Positions 37,272 to 47,121 of a stretch of DNA of 64,000 nt are shown piece after piece. The stretch spans positions 2,356,001 through 2,420,000 of the forward strand of contig NZ_CP080647.1 in the NCBI RefSeq assembly GCF_019599145.1, in the 5' to 3' direction. Below the pieces are notes generated by a model, which did no database searches, was not told the DNA's origin, and saw only the letters and a program-made list of their open reading frames with translations. Source of the stretch: Streptomyces akebiae (GTDB lineage: Bacteria; Actinomycetota; Actinomycetes; Streptomycetales; Streptomycetaceae). A program made the translations under genes and the position numbers. Every line of letters begins with the position of its first letter. Within the stretch, counting starts at the first letter, position 1.

Positions 37272-39119
37272 CTAGAAGGTCAGCTTCCAGCTGTTGAGCC
37301 GGCCGGTGTCCGCGGCGGCGACGTCCTGGACACGCAGCTTCCAGGTGCCGTTGGCGACCTCGCTGGAGGCGTTCACCGAGTAGGTGGTGACCAGGTTGTC
37401 GGCGGAGTCCGAGCTGGAGGCCTTCAGGCGGTAGGTCGAGCCGTCGGGGGCCACCAGGTCCAGGACCAGGTCACCGCGGTAGGTGTGGGTGATGTCCACG
37501 CCGACCTGGAGGGCCGAGGGGGCGTTGCCCGTGCGGCCGGTGACGGAGATCGAGGACTCGATCGCCGCGCCGTTGTCCGGGATGGAGACGGCCGTGGTGT
37601 TGGTGAAGGTGGTGCCCCCCGTGGAGCCCCCGTCGGAGCCACCGGTCACCGCCTGCACCGTCTTGGCCGCGTCGGCCAGGCCCGCGCCGCAGCCGCCCGA
37701 GCAGGTGCCGGGCAGAGCACGCGAGTTGGTCTTGATCGCGGACTCGATCTGGGCCGGGGTCAGCGCGGAGCTCGCCGACTTCAGCAGTGCGGCGAGGCCC
37801 GCGATGTGCGGGGCCGCCATGCTGGTGCCCTGGTAGTAGTCGTACGTCTCGCTGCTCGGGCCGGCGGTGCCGGTGTTCAGCGTGGACAGGATGCCGCCGG
37901 ACTCGGTGGTGCGGGTCTCGCCGCCGGGGGCCGCGATGTCGACGACCGAGCCGAAGTTCGAGTAGTACGAGCGGGAGCCGGCGCGGTTGGTGGCCGCCAC
38001 CGAGATCACGTTGTTGCAGCTGGCCGGCGAGTAGTTGGCCGCGTTGGCGTTGCTGTTGCCCGCCGCGACGACGACCGTGGTACCGCGGTTGACGGCGGCG
38101 TTGATCGCGCTCTGGGTCGCGGCGGTGCAGGCGCCGCCCCCGCCGAGGCTCATGTTGATGACCTTGGCGACGTTGGTGTTGGCGGGCACGCCGGAGACGC
38201 TGCCGCCGGACGCCCAGGTGATGGCGTCGATGATGTCGGAGTCGTAGCCGCCGCACTTGCCGAGCACGCGGACCGGGGAGACCTTGGCGCCGTAGGCGAT
38301 ACCGGCGACACCCTTGCTGTTGTTGGTGACGGCGGCGATGGTGCCCGCGACGTGCGTGCCGTGCCAGGAGGAGGTGGTGGCAGCCCAGTCGGCGGCGCAC
38401 TCGTTGGTGGCGGTCCAGTCGCCCGGGTCGGCCGGGTTGCTGTCACGGCCGTTGCCGTCGTTGGAGACGGCGGTGTCGGCGATGAAGTCGTAGCCGCCGA
38501 CGATGTTCGCGGCGAGGTCCGAGTGGGCGACGTAACCGGTGTCGATGACGGCGACCGTCACCCCGGTGCCGGTGGTCTTGTCCCAGGCGGCCGGCAGGTT
38601 CATGCCCGCGGTGGACTCGTAGAGGTCCCACTGCTTGGTGTACTCGGTGTCGTTCGGGGTGGCCATCGCCTTGTTCAGGCGGTCCGGGACGACATAGGCG
38701 ACCTGCGGGTCCGCCCGGTACTCGGAGATGACGTCGGCGACGTCCGTCTTGGTGAGGTCCTCGCCCAGGTCGACGAGGGCCGCGCCACTGCCGAGCCGGC
38801 GCTGGAAGTCGAGGCTCTCGCCGGCCTCCTTGCCCTTGGCCGCGGCGTCTGCGTCGGCGGCCTTGTTCGAGGTGGCCTCGGCGGCGCCGGACTTGTAGCC
38901 GACGATGAGGCGCTCGGCGACGGTGCCGGGCGCGGCCTCGGTGGCACCGGCCACGGCGGGGGCGGCGTCGGCCTTCGCGGACGGGGCCTGGGCGACGGCG
39001 ACCGAGGAGGTCATGCCGGCCACCAGGACGACGGAGACCGCGGCGACGGATATGAGCTTCTGTCCTGCGGTGCGAGAGGGAGAAGTACGCAAGGGCTTCG
39101 CCTTTCGTGGCCTGCTCAT
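37272..39119 (-). CDS. Secreted S8 (subtilisin-like) serine protease with proprotein-convertase P domain
   Basis: This is a 615-aa exported protease. A signal peptide (about residues 20-44, ending VAVA) is followed by an inhibitor-I9-like propeptide (AERLIVGYKSG to AYVVPDRLN), the S8 catalytic domain with Asp in VIDTGYV, His in WHGTHVAGT and Ser in GTSMAAPH, and a C-terminal P/Homo B domain from TFTNTTAVSIPDNG to WKLTF. Paired cysteines in the catalytic domain suggest disulfides. ATG 39119 is used; an in-frame TTG near 39093 with a better GAAAGGCG upstream is a real alternative. It is divergent from the LPMO gene. Confidence 0.94.
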   Translation of the reverse strand: MSRPRKAKPLRTSPSRTAGQKLISVAAVSVVLVAGMTSSVAVAQAPSAKADAAPAVAGATEAAPGTVAERLIVGYKSGAAEATSNKAADADAAAKGKEAGESLDFQRRLGSGAALVDLGEDLTKTDVADVISEYRADPQVAYVVPDRLNKAMATPNDTEYTKQWDLYESTAGMNLPAAWDKTTGTGVTVAVIDTGYVAHSDLAANIVGGYDFIADTAVSNDGNGRDSNPADPGDWTATNECAADWAATTSSWHGTHVAGTIAAVTNNSKGVAGIAYGAKVSPVRVLGKCGGYDSDIIDAITWASGGSVSGVPANTNVAKVINMSLGGGGACTAATQSAINAAVNRGTTVVVAAGNSNANAANYSPASCNNVISVAATNRAGSRSYYSNFGSVVDIAAPGGETRTTESGGILSTLNTGTAGPSSETYDYYQGTSMAAPHIAGLAALLKSASSALTPAQIESAIKTNSRALPGTCSGGCGAGLADAAKTVQAVTGGSDGGSTGGTTFTNTTAVSIPDNGAAIESSISVTGRTGNAPSALQVGVDITHTYRGDLVLDLVAPDGSTYRLKASSSDSADNLVTTYSVNASSEVANGTWKLRVQDVAAADTGRLNSWKLTF

Positions 39120-39476
39120 GTCAGGGGAGGAGCGGCAGAGAAGCGCTTCTTCATCGAAGCGGCGGGGGGTCCAGAAAGGGATGGCGCAAAGACCGGCCAG
39201 GCGCGAGCCGCCCACCAGGGGTTACCTGTGGTTCGGCTGTGCGATGACACTAGGCAAGGCCCAGGTCATGGGGATACGGGGAAAACCCTCGACCCCCGGG
39301 GAACTCCCCTATGACGCCCGGCAGTCGGGGTCCGATGTGCCGCTTCGCCGGGTTTGCCGAACCTCTCCCGCCGCACTGCGCATGGCCGGATCCGACCGGT
39401 CGAACGGGGGTGGGCCGTTGAACGCGGCACCCGTGGGTCCCGTACGACACCGTGGACCGTCACCCACTCGACCCCC
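39120..39476. other. Divergent intergenic region of the protease and LPMO genes
   Basis: This 357-nt gap holds the promoters of two exported-protein genes transcribed away from each other. It contains short GC-rich inverted segments around 39290-39310 (CCCCCGGGG) but no recognisable operator, RNA gene or additional coding frame. Confidence 0.4.
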
Positions 39477-40565
39477 ATGGATCGGACGTACCGGATGTAC
39501 CGCTTGTCCGCCCGCCGCGCGACCGCGCGTCACACGACCGGTTGCCGCGCCGGCGGCCGTCGTGGCACCGGCCTCCGCGCCGTCGTCACGACCGCCGCGG
39601 CCACCGTGGTGGCCCCTCTGCTTCTCACGGTGGGTGCCGGCGGACCGGCCTGGGCGCACGGTGCGCCGACGGACCCGGTGAGCCGGGTCTCGGCGTGCTC
39701 GCCGGAGGGCGGCAGCCGGGCCTCGGCGGCGTGCGAGGCGGCCGTCGCCGCCAACGGGGCGCCTTTCACCGCGTGGGACAACATGCGGATCGCCGGGGTG
39801 AACGGGCGGGACCGGGAGGTCGTCCCCGACGGGCGGTTGTGCAGTGGAGGGCTCGCGGCCTACAAGGGGCTCGACCTGGCCCGCGCCGACTGGCCCTCGA
39901 CCCGCCTCTCCCCCGGTACCACGCTGGATCTGACGTACCGGTCGACGATCCCGCACACCGGGACCTTCAAGTTGTTCCTGACGAAGCCGGGGTACGACCC
40001 CACGAAGCCGCTGAAGTGGTCCGATCTGCCCGAGAAGCCGTTCGCCTCCGTCACCGACCCGCCGCTGCGCGACGGCTCTTACCGGTTCTCGGCGAAACTG
40101 CCGGCCGATCGGGCCGGGCACCATGTGCTCTACACGATCTGGCAGAACACGAGCACGGTCGACACCTACTACTCGTGCTCGGACGTGGTGTTCCCGGCGG
40201 CGAAGCAGGCCGACTCCGGTGCGGGCGGCGGGAGTTCGGAGAGGGCGCCGGCCGGGAGCGAGGAGACCGCGGCCGAGGATCCGACCGCCGGGAAGCCGGG
40301 CGACGAGAGGGCGGGCGACGAGAAGGCGGGGTCCGAGCCGGGCACGGCGGCGCCGACGCGGTCCACCGAGGCACCGGCCGCCGAACCCGGCGACGCCGGG
40401 GGCGACGCGCGGGCGGCCGACCCCGGCAGCCCCGTCGCCTCCACGAGCGACGAGAGCGGCACCTCCGTACCGCTGGTGGCGGGCGGCGCCACGGTCCTGG
40501 TGCTCACCGTGGGCGCCGCCCTCCACTTCCGCGGACGTGGGCGCCGCTCTCGCGTCGACGGCTGA
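39477..40565 (+). CDS. AA10 lytic polysaccharide monooxygenase with C-terminal membrane anchor
   Basis: After a long basic signal peptide ending GPAWA, the mature protein should start at H61, the copper-binding N-terminal histidine required for LPMO activity. The second copper histidine is H160 (TIPHTGTFKLF), and the AA10 features LTKPGYDP and TIWQNTSTVDTYYSCSDVVF follow. Catalysis would be oxidative cleavage of chitin or cellulose. Unlike most AA10 enzymes there is no carbohydrate-binding module. A Glu/Ala/Gly/Pro-rich linker (about 90 residues) leads to a membrane helix and an RGRGRR tail, so the enzyme is probably tethered to the membrane. Start codon choice (39477 or 39495) is uncertain. 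Confidence 0.9.
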   Translation: MDRTYRMYRLSARRATARHTTGCRAGGRRGTGLRAVVTTAAATVVAPLLLTVGAGGPAWAHGAPTDPVSRVSACSPEGGSRASAACEAAVAANGAPFTAWDNMRIAGVNGRDREVVPDGRLCSGGLAAYKGLDLARADWPSTRLSPGTTLDLTYRSTIPHTGTFKLFLTKPGYDPTKPLKWSDLPEKPFASVTDPPLRDGSYRFSAKLPADRAGHHVLYTIWQNTSTVDTYYSCSDVVFPAAKQADSGAGGGSSERAPAGSEETAAEDPTAGKPGDERAGDEKAGSEPGTAAPTRSTEAPAAEPGDAGGDARAADPGSPVASTSDESGTSVPLVAGGATVLVLTVGAALHFRGRGRRSRVDG

Positions 40566-40670
40566 TCGGGCAAGCGACCGGGCCGCCGATCGAGGCGACT
40601 GGTCGGGCGACCGATCAGCGCCTCGGGCCGGTCACCGACCGCCGGACCGGTGACCGACCTGCTTGCGCGG

Positions 40671-42058
<1,388 letters not shown>

Positions 42059-42718
42059 ATGGCCTCGTCCTCGGACGCCACGGCGTCCACCAACGAAAGA
42101 CCCGAGGGTCCCGAAGCGTCCGGAAGACGCGGGCGGGTCCGTCTGAAGCGCGCCGCGGTGATGGCGGTGCCGGCCACGGCGGTCGCCGCCGGTCTGATGA
42201 TCCTGACCGCGCAGGGCGCTCTGGGTGTCCAGTTCGCCATCTCCGGCATGCCGTTCGTGGTCACCGCCGACAAGCTCGACGGTGAGGGCTTCGCCCAGTT
42301 CGGCGCACTGGACCACATGATCGAGAACAGCCCGAACGAGGGTGACACCGGCGGTCAGGTGCTGGTGGTGACCTCGGTCGTGAAGAACGGCAAGCTGACG
42401 AACCTCTGCCAGAGCGTCGACCTCGGCGGCATCCAGCTGGTCCTCACCGCCGGCAACAAGGGCACGCCGGTGAGCGTGAAGAACCTGGCGATCGACTCCG
42501 ACGACATCTCGGGCGACGCCTCGTTCAACAACATCGAGATCGGCCGCGACTCCAGCACGTTCGACAAGGTGGACCAGAAGGGTCAGCCCGGCGTCTACGG
42601 CCAGCAGGCCGACTCGGTCACCATCACCGATCTGTACCAGCACAACTACGCCGCCACCGCGGCCGTCTTCAAGCTCCCCGACCTGCACATGAGGTTCGAG
42701 AGCGAGGGCTGCGACTAG
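42059..42718 (+). CDS. DUF6230 family protein
   Basis: This 219-aa protein of the DUF6230 family has a charged N-terminus, one membrane segment (AAVMAVPATAVAAGLMIL) and a beta-rich extracytoplasmic part beginning GVQFAISGMPFVVTADKLDG, which is the family hallmark. AGGGAG precedes the ATG by 6 nt. It overlaps the DUF6114 gene by one nucleotide (TAGTG), and the two families are regularly paired in Streptomyces. The function is not established; the layout suggests a surface or envelope protein and its membrane partner. Confidence 0.9.
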   Translation: MASSSDATASTNERPEGPEASGRRGRVRLKRAAVMAVPATAVAAGLMILTAQGALGVQFAISGMPFVVTADKLDGEGFAQFGALDHMIENSPNEGDTGGQVLVVTSVVKNGKLTNLCQSVDLGGIQLVLTAGNKGTPVSVKNLAIDSDDISGDASFNNIEIGRDSSTFDKVDQKGQPGVYGQQADSVTITDLYQHNYAATAAVFKLPDLHMRFESEGCD

Positions 42719-43149
42719 TGGGCGGCTTCCGGGAATGGAGGGGTCACCGGCCGTTCGCCGGTGGTCTGCTGCTGGCGTTGGGCGGCGCCGAGATCCTCGT
42801 GACCATGAAGGCGCCGCTCCCGGTCATCCTGAAGATCGGAATGCAGGGGCTGGCTGGCTACCTCCTGCCCTCGCTGATGATCGTGTGCGGGTTGCTGATC
42901 ATCTTCAATCCGGCGCAGCGCCTGTTCTACTCCATCCTCGGGATCATGCTCTCCCTGGGCACGTGGCTCACGTCCAATATCGGCGGCTTCGTCGTGGGGC
43001 TGCTGATGGGGGCGGTGGGCAGCACGCTGGCCTTCGGCTGGCTGCCCGATCAGGAACCTCGTCAGAAGCGTTCGGCGAAGCGGGCGGAGAAACTGTCCGA
43101 GAAGCCGTCGGAGAAGCCGTCGGAGAGGCACGCCGCGGAACTCGGGTAG
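42718..43149 (+). CDS. DUF6114 domain-containing membrane protein
   Basis: This 143-aa protein starts with a GTG that shares its G with the stop of the DUF6230 gene. It has the DUF6114 start FREWRGHRPFAGGLLLALGGAEI, four membrane segments and a Lys/Glu/Ser-rich cytosolic tail with KPSEKPSE repeats. The coupled arrangement indicates equimolar production with the DUF6230 protein. A tandem repeat and a terminator hairpin follow. Confidence 0.9.
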   Translation: MGGFREWRGHRPFAGGLLLALGGAEILVTMKAPLPVILKIGMQGLAGYLLPSLMIVCGLLIIFNPAQRLFYSILGIMLSLGTWLTSNIGGFVVGLLMGAVGSTLAFGWLPDQEPRQKRSAKRAEKLSEKPSEKPSERHAAELG

Positions 43150-43183
43150 TCATCCTCGTCGTTCGATGAGTCCCGGTCGGTCG

Positions 43184-43232
43184 TGGTCGGTCGGCGCGTA
43201 CCGGACGGTCCTGGTCGGTCGGCGCGTACCGG
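43184..43232. repeat. Tandem repeat, 21 identical nt with a 28-nt period
   Basis: The 21-nt sequence at 43184-43204 (core GGTCGGTCGGCGCGTACCGG) recurs exactly at 43212-43232, 28 nt downstream, just after the DUF6114 stop. Confidence 0.8.
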
Positions 43233-43256
43233 TCGTTCGTGGTTCTCCGCGCAGTT

Positions 43257-43281
43257 CCCCGCGTCCCTGAGAGACGCGGGG
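43257..43281. terminator. Terminator hairpin within a dispersed-element copy
   Basis: CCCCGCGTC (43257-43265) pairs perfectly with GACGCGGGG (43273-43281) across a 7-nt loop. The left arm belongs to a GCGCAGTTCCCCGCG element. It lies between the convergent DUF6114 gene and the hypothetical gene at 43290. Confidence 0.7.
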
Positions 43282-43289
43282 TTCGGCGT

Positions 43290-43679
43290 TCACAGAGCGG
43301 CCGCTGCCGCCGCGTCCGTCAGGGCGGTGCGCAGGCGGTCCGTGTTCGTCCAGTAGGTGTCGTGGGTGAGCGGGACGCGCCAGTAGAGGCCGGGGCCCGC
43401 GGTGCGGCGCAGGGGCGGGACGGCCACATGGCTGCCCCGGCCGAGGACCTGGACGTCGGGCAGGCGCCAGGCGGACGCGTCGCCCGGAGGGACGAGCCAG
43501 TACATGATGCCGCCGTAGCCGTCCTTGATGACGGCGCCACTCTCGTCCCCGAGGGCCTCCAGGGCGAGGGCGCCGAGGGACACGGGCACCCGTACGGCGT
43601 TCCACCAGCGCCCGGCGGGCACGGTGCGTACTTCGGGACTGTAGGAACACATCCAGCGCGGGGCCCTGCTGACCGTCAT
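43290..43679 (-). CDS. Conserved hypothetical protein, 129 aa
   Basis: This is a small cytosolic-looking protein without signal peptide or membrane segment. Visible features are a WWNAVRVP start, a GGIMYWLVPPGDASAW segment, GRGSHVAVPPLRRTAGPGLYW and an alanine-rich end. I do not recognise a family. It is divergent from the CYP154-type P450 gene, with 195 nt between the starts. Confidence 0.75.
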   Translation of the reverse strand: MTVSRAPRWMCSYSPEVRTVPAGRWWNAVRVPVSLGALALEALGDESGAVIKDGYGGIMYWLVPPGDASAWRLPDVQVLGRGSHVAVPPLRRTAGPGLYWRVPLTHDTYWTNTDRLRTALTDAAAAAAL

Positions 43680-43874
43680 GGCACTCACCGGCTCTTCGTG
43701 GGGGGTGAGCCCGATCCTAGGAGCGGCCCCGGCGGTCGACTTGCGAGTACGCGCAGGGAAGTTGCCGTCGTACGCAGCGCGCGACGCACGATCTCGCCCG
43801 GCCACGCCGCCGAGCCGTAGCGTGACCGGACTTGCACGTTGCGCTGTCGGACCGTCTTCGACCCAGGAGGACCC

Positions 43875-45122
43875 ATGGGCCACCCGAGCCCCTTAGTGAT
43901 CGACCCGACCGGCCGTGACATCCACGGTGAGGCGGCCCGTATCCGCGAGACGGGTCCGGCGACCCGGGTCGTGCTGCCGGGGCCGCCGGCCGTCGAGGCC
44001 TGGGCCGTCAGCAGCCCCGAACTGCTCAAGCGGCTCCTCACCGACCCCCGGGTGTCGAAGGACGCGCGGCAGCACTGGCCGAGGTTCGCCGCCGGTGAGA
44101 TCACCCCGGAGTGGCCGCTGTTCACCTGGGTCGCCGTGCAGAACATGTTCACCGCGTACGGCGGGGACCACAGGCGGCTGCGCACCCTGGTCGCCAAGGC
44201 GTTCACCGCGCGCCGCACCAACGCCCTCCAGCCGCGTATCGAGGAGATCACCAAGGGTCTGCTGGACCGGATCGAGGAGGGCTTCCGGCGCGGGGAGAGC
44301 GTCGATCTCCGGGAGGAGTTCTGCTACCCGCTGCCGATCCAGGTGATCACCGACCTCTTCGGGCTGCCCGAAGAACGCGGCCTGGAACTGCGGGAGTTGG
44401 TCGACAGGATCTTCGACACGTCCGCCGACCCCGGTGAGATGACCGCCGCGTTCGGGCGATTGCAGACCGTGCTGGCCGAACTCGTCGCCGTCAAGCGGGA
44501 GTCGCCCGATGACGACCTCACCTCCGGGCTGATCGCCGCGCGCGACGAGGACGACGCCCGGCTCAGCGAGCAGGAGCTGATCGACACGCTGGTGCTGATG
44601 ATCAGCGCCGGGCACGAGACCACCGTCAACCTCCTCGACCAGGCCGTCCACGCCCTGCTGACCCACCCCGAGCAGGTCGCCCATGTCCGGGAGGGCCGGG
44701 CGACCTGGGACGACGTGATCGAGGAGACGCTGCGGGTGCAGGCGCCGGTGGCGAGCCTGCCGTTGCGCTACGCCGTGGAGGACCTCGTCCTCGCGGAGTT
44801 CGGCGGCCCGGAGGGTGTGGTGATCGCGCGGGGCGAGCCGATCCTGGCCGCCTACGCGGCCGCCGGGCGCAGCCCCGAACGCCACGGGAAGGACGCCGAC
44901 GTCTTCGACGTCACCCGGGCCGACAAGGAACACCTCGCCTTCGGTCACGGAGTGCACCACTGCCTGGGCGCCCCGCTCGGCCGACTGGAGGCCCGCATCG
45001 CGCTCCCGGCGCTCTTCGCCCGCTTCCCGAAGCTCGAACTGGGAGTCACGGGCGAGCAGTTGGGACACGTGGAGTCCTTCATCTCCAACGGCCACCGCCA
45101 CCTCCCGGTCCGCACCGCCTGA
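43875..45122 (+). CDS. Cytochrome P450, CYP154-like
   Basis: This 415-aa P450 closely resembles CYP154 enzymes as I recall them: LVIDPTGRD at the start, LLTDPRVSKDARQHWP, NMFTAYGGDHRRLRTLV and an SFISNGHRHLPV end. Functional motifs are intact: SAGHETT in the I-helix (near 245), EETLR as the ExxR motif (near 284) and FGHGVHHCLG with heme-ligand C363. Codon 7 is TTA (43893-43895), so translation should depend on the bldA tRNA. AGGAGG lies 4 nt before the ATG. The substrate is unknown. A terminator hairpin follows, and a conservon-linked CYP157 is convergent. Confidence 0.92.
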   Translation: MGHPSPLVIDPTGRDIHGEAARIRETGPATRVVLPGPPAVEAWAVSSPELLKRLLTDPRVSKDARQHWPRFAAGEITPEWPLFTWVAVQNMFTAYGGDHRRLRTLVAKAFTARRTNALQPRIEEITKGLLDRIEEGFRRGESVDLREEFCYPLPIQVITDLFGLPEERGLELRELVDRIFDTSADPGEMTAAFGRLQTVLAELVAVKRESPDDDLTSGLIAARDEDDARLSEQELIDTLVLMISAGHETTVNLLDQAVHALLTHPEQVAHVREGRATWDDVIEETLRVQAPVASLPLRYAVEDLVLAEFGGPEGVVIARGEPILAAYAAAGRSPERHGKDADVFDVTRADKEHLAFGHGVHHCLGAPLGRLEARIALPALFARFPKLELGVTGEQLGHVESFISNGHRHLPVRTA

Positions 45123-45128
45123 CGGGGT

Positions 45129-45170
45129 CGGACTCCGTCCGGCGGGGCCCGCAGCGCCTGACGGAGTCCG
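45129..45170 (+). terminator. Terminator hairpin after the CYP154-like gene
   Basis: CGGACTCCGTC (45129-45139) pairs perfectly with GACGGAGTCCG (45160-45170). The 20-nt loop contains further GGCG/CGCC pairing. It starts 7 nt after the P450 stop. Confidence 0.75.
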
Positions 45171-45759
45171 CACCCGCCCACCACCCGACGGGTCCCGACC
45201 ACCACCAGAAGGAATCAGCAGCGCCCGGCGAGACTTCCCACACCGGCCGCCGGAACCGACACCATCCGACGGCCCCGGCACCGACGCGACGACCCCCACC
45301 CAGTCCGACACACGCCACCGCCGCGCGGGACCTGTCCCCCGACGGGCGCGCCACCGTTCCTGTGGACTGAGCGGGAGTGAGCCCGTTCAGCCGCGCGCCC
45401 AGAACGGTCTCGGGCGAGCTGGTCCCCGGCGTACTCGACCCCGGGGCGGCGACACGCATCCTGCGCGTGGTCCGATCCCGGGAGGCCGGTTCCCTGCGCG
45501 ACCCGGCCATATGGATACGGCCAGAGGCGACGGGGAGGCCCTGAGCCATCACACCGGTGGAACAAGGGCCCCGCACGCTGACGCCGCACCCGGCGTCCCA
45601 GATCGCACGATCACGCTGACCCGAACGGCCCAGGACACCGCAAGCAAGCCCGGAAGTCGACCATCAAACGATCGAGCCAATTCGACCTCGTTCGCACTCC
45701 TTGGCAAGCAGCTCATACCCTCCGACGGACACGCCACCGCCCATCGGGTACGGCGCGGG
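45171..45759. other. Intergenic region between the two convergent P450 genes
   Basis: Apart from the terminator at its left edge, this gap has one short open frame (45377-45544, GTG start, 55 aa, containing LVPGVLDPGAATRILRVV) that reads somewhat like protein but has no ribosome-binding site and no family I know. The region 45590-45720 is less GC-rich than its surroundings. No RNA gene or operator is evident. Confidence 0.3.
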
Positions 45760-47121
45760 CTACTCGCCCCGCCACCAGGACAGCAGGCGGGTCCAGCCGT
45801 TCCTCGGGCGGGTGGGATCGGGCTCCCGGGCAGCCGGGGCGGCACCGTACGGCCCCTGTCGGCGGCTCGCGGCGGGCCTGGGGGTCTGGGCCCGCGCGCC
45901 TACGACGGCCGCCGGCGGGAAGGTCACCGGCAGCGCGGCGAGGGCCCGGTGGAAGGGGCCCGGACGCCACTCCAACGCCCCCACGGGTACGGCGAGGTCG
46001 ACGTCGGGCAGCCGGTCGAGGAGCTTCTCCACCGCCACCGAGGCGATCAGGCGGGCCTCGCTCTGCGCGGGGCAGTTGTGCGGGCCCGCGCTCCACGCCA
46101 AGTGGGCCCGGTTGCCGGTGCGCTGATCGTTCGTCAGGGCCGGGTCGGTGTTGGCGGCGGCCAGCGAGACGACGAGTGGATCGCCGGCCTTCAGCAGGGC
46201 GCCCTCGTACACCACGTCCCGCTTCGGGTAGTGCACGGCGTAGTTGGCCATCGGCGGATCGGTCCACAACACCTCGTCGAGGGCGTCCTCGACGGGAAGG
46301 CTGCCGCCGGACAGGTCACCGGCGAAGCGGTCGTCGGAGAGCAGCAAACGCAGTGCGTTGGCGATGAGGTTCTGCTGCGGTTCGGTGCCCGCGCCCATGA
46401 GGACCACGAGGGTGTGGATCATCTCCTCGTCGGTGAGCCCCGCCGGGTGCAGGGTGAGCCACGACGTCACGTCCGGCCCGGGCTGCTTCCGCTTGAGCGT
46501 GACCAGTTCGAGGAGTGTGGTGCTGAGCAGTTCGTTGGCACGCTCGGCGTCCACCCCGTCGAAGATGCCGGACATGCCCTCGACCAGCTTCAGCCCCAGC
46601 TCGGCCGGGCAGCCGAAGAGGTGGTTGAAGACGAGCAGGGGCAGCACCTGGGCGTACTCGCCGAGGAGGTCCGCCTTGCCCGTGGGCGCGAACCGGTCGA
46701 TCAGGGTGTCGGCGCTGCGTTCGACATAGCCGCGCAGGGTGTTGGGCTCGACCCGGGCGAGACTGTCGGTGATGGCGCCGCGCAGCCGCCGGTGCTCCTC
46801 GCCGTCGGAGAACAGGGCGTTGGGCCGGTACATCATCATCGGGACGACGGGGCTGTCCGGGGGGACGGTGCCGTCCGCGAGGTCGTTCCAGCGGCGCGGG
46901 TCCTTGGAGAAGGTCTCGGTGCTGCGCAGGACGTGCAGGGCCGCGTCGTAGGAGGTGACGAGGGTGGCCCGTACGCCGGGGGCCAGCTCGACGGGTGTGG
47001 TCGGCCCGGTCGTGCGGGCGCGCCGGTAGAACGCGGCCGGGTCGGCGGCGAACTCCGGTCCGTACATGGGCCGGTGGGCCGGGCACCCCGGGGGCGGACC
47101 GGACGGCGATGCGGGGGTCAC
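45760..47121 (-). CDS. Conservon-linked cytochrome P450, CYP157-like, lacking the ExxR arginine
   Basis: This 453-aa P450 is the last gene of a conservon operon. The heme loop WSAGPHNCPAQ holds the cysteine ligand, and the I-helix reads GAGTEPQ. At the K-helix the normally invariant ExxR is EVLW, so the arginine is replaced by tryptophan. This is the hallmark of the CYP157 family, whose members are nevertheless expressed proteins. The C-terminus is longer than usual and Pro/Arg-rich, ending WTRLLSWWRGE. The GTG start overlaps the cvnD stop by 4 nt. Redox partners and substrate are unknown. Confidence 0.9.
   Translation of the reverse strand: MTPASPSGPPPGCPAHRPMYGPEFAADPAAFYRRARTTGPTTPVELAPGVRATLVTSYDAALHVLRSTETFSKDPRRWNDLADGTVPPDSPVVPMMMYRPNALFSDGEEHRRLRGAITDSLARVEPNTLRGYVERSADTLIDRFAPTGKADLLGEYAQVLPLLVFNHLFGCPAELGLKLVEGMSGIFDGVDAERANELLSTTLLELVTLKRKQPGPDVTSWLTLHPAGLTDEEMIHTLVVLMGAGTEPQQNLIANALRLLLSDDRFAGDLSGGSLPVEDALDEVLWTDPPMANYAVHYPKRDVVYEGALLKAGDPLVVSLAAANTDPALTNDQRTGNRAHLAWSAGPHNCPAQSEARLIASVAVEKLLDRLPDVDLAVPVGALEWRPGPFHRALAALPVTFPPAAVVGARAQTPRPAASRRQGPYGAAPAAREPDPTRPRNGWTRLLSWWRGE

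Noticed and set aside
43184..43232. Possible CRISPR-like repeat
   Set aside because: Only two copies with a 7-nt gap, no spacers and no cas genes; it is a simple tandem duplication.
45079..45589. Minus-strand open frames between the two P450 genes
   Set aside because: They overlap the terminator hairpin and the P450 3' end and show shadow-type composition.
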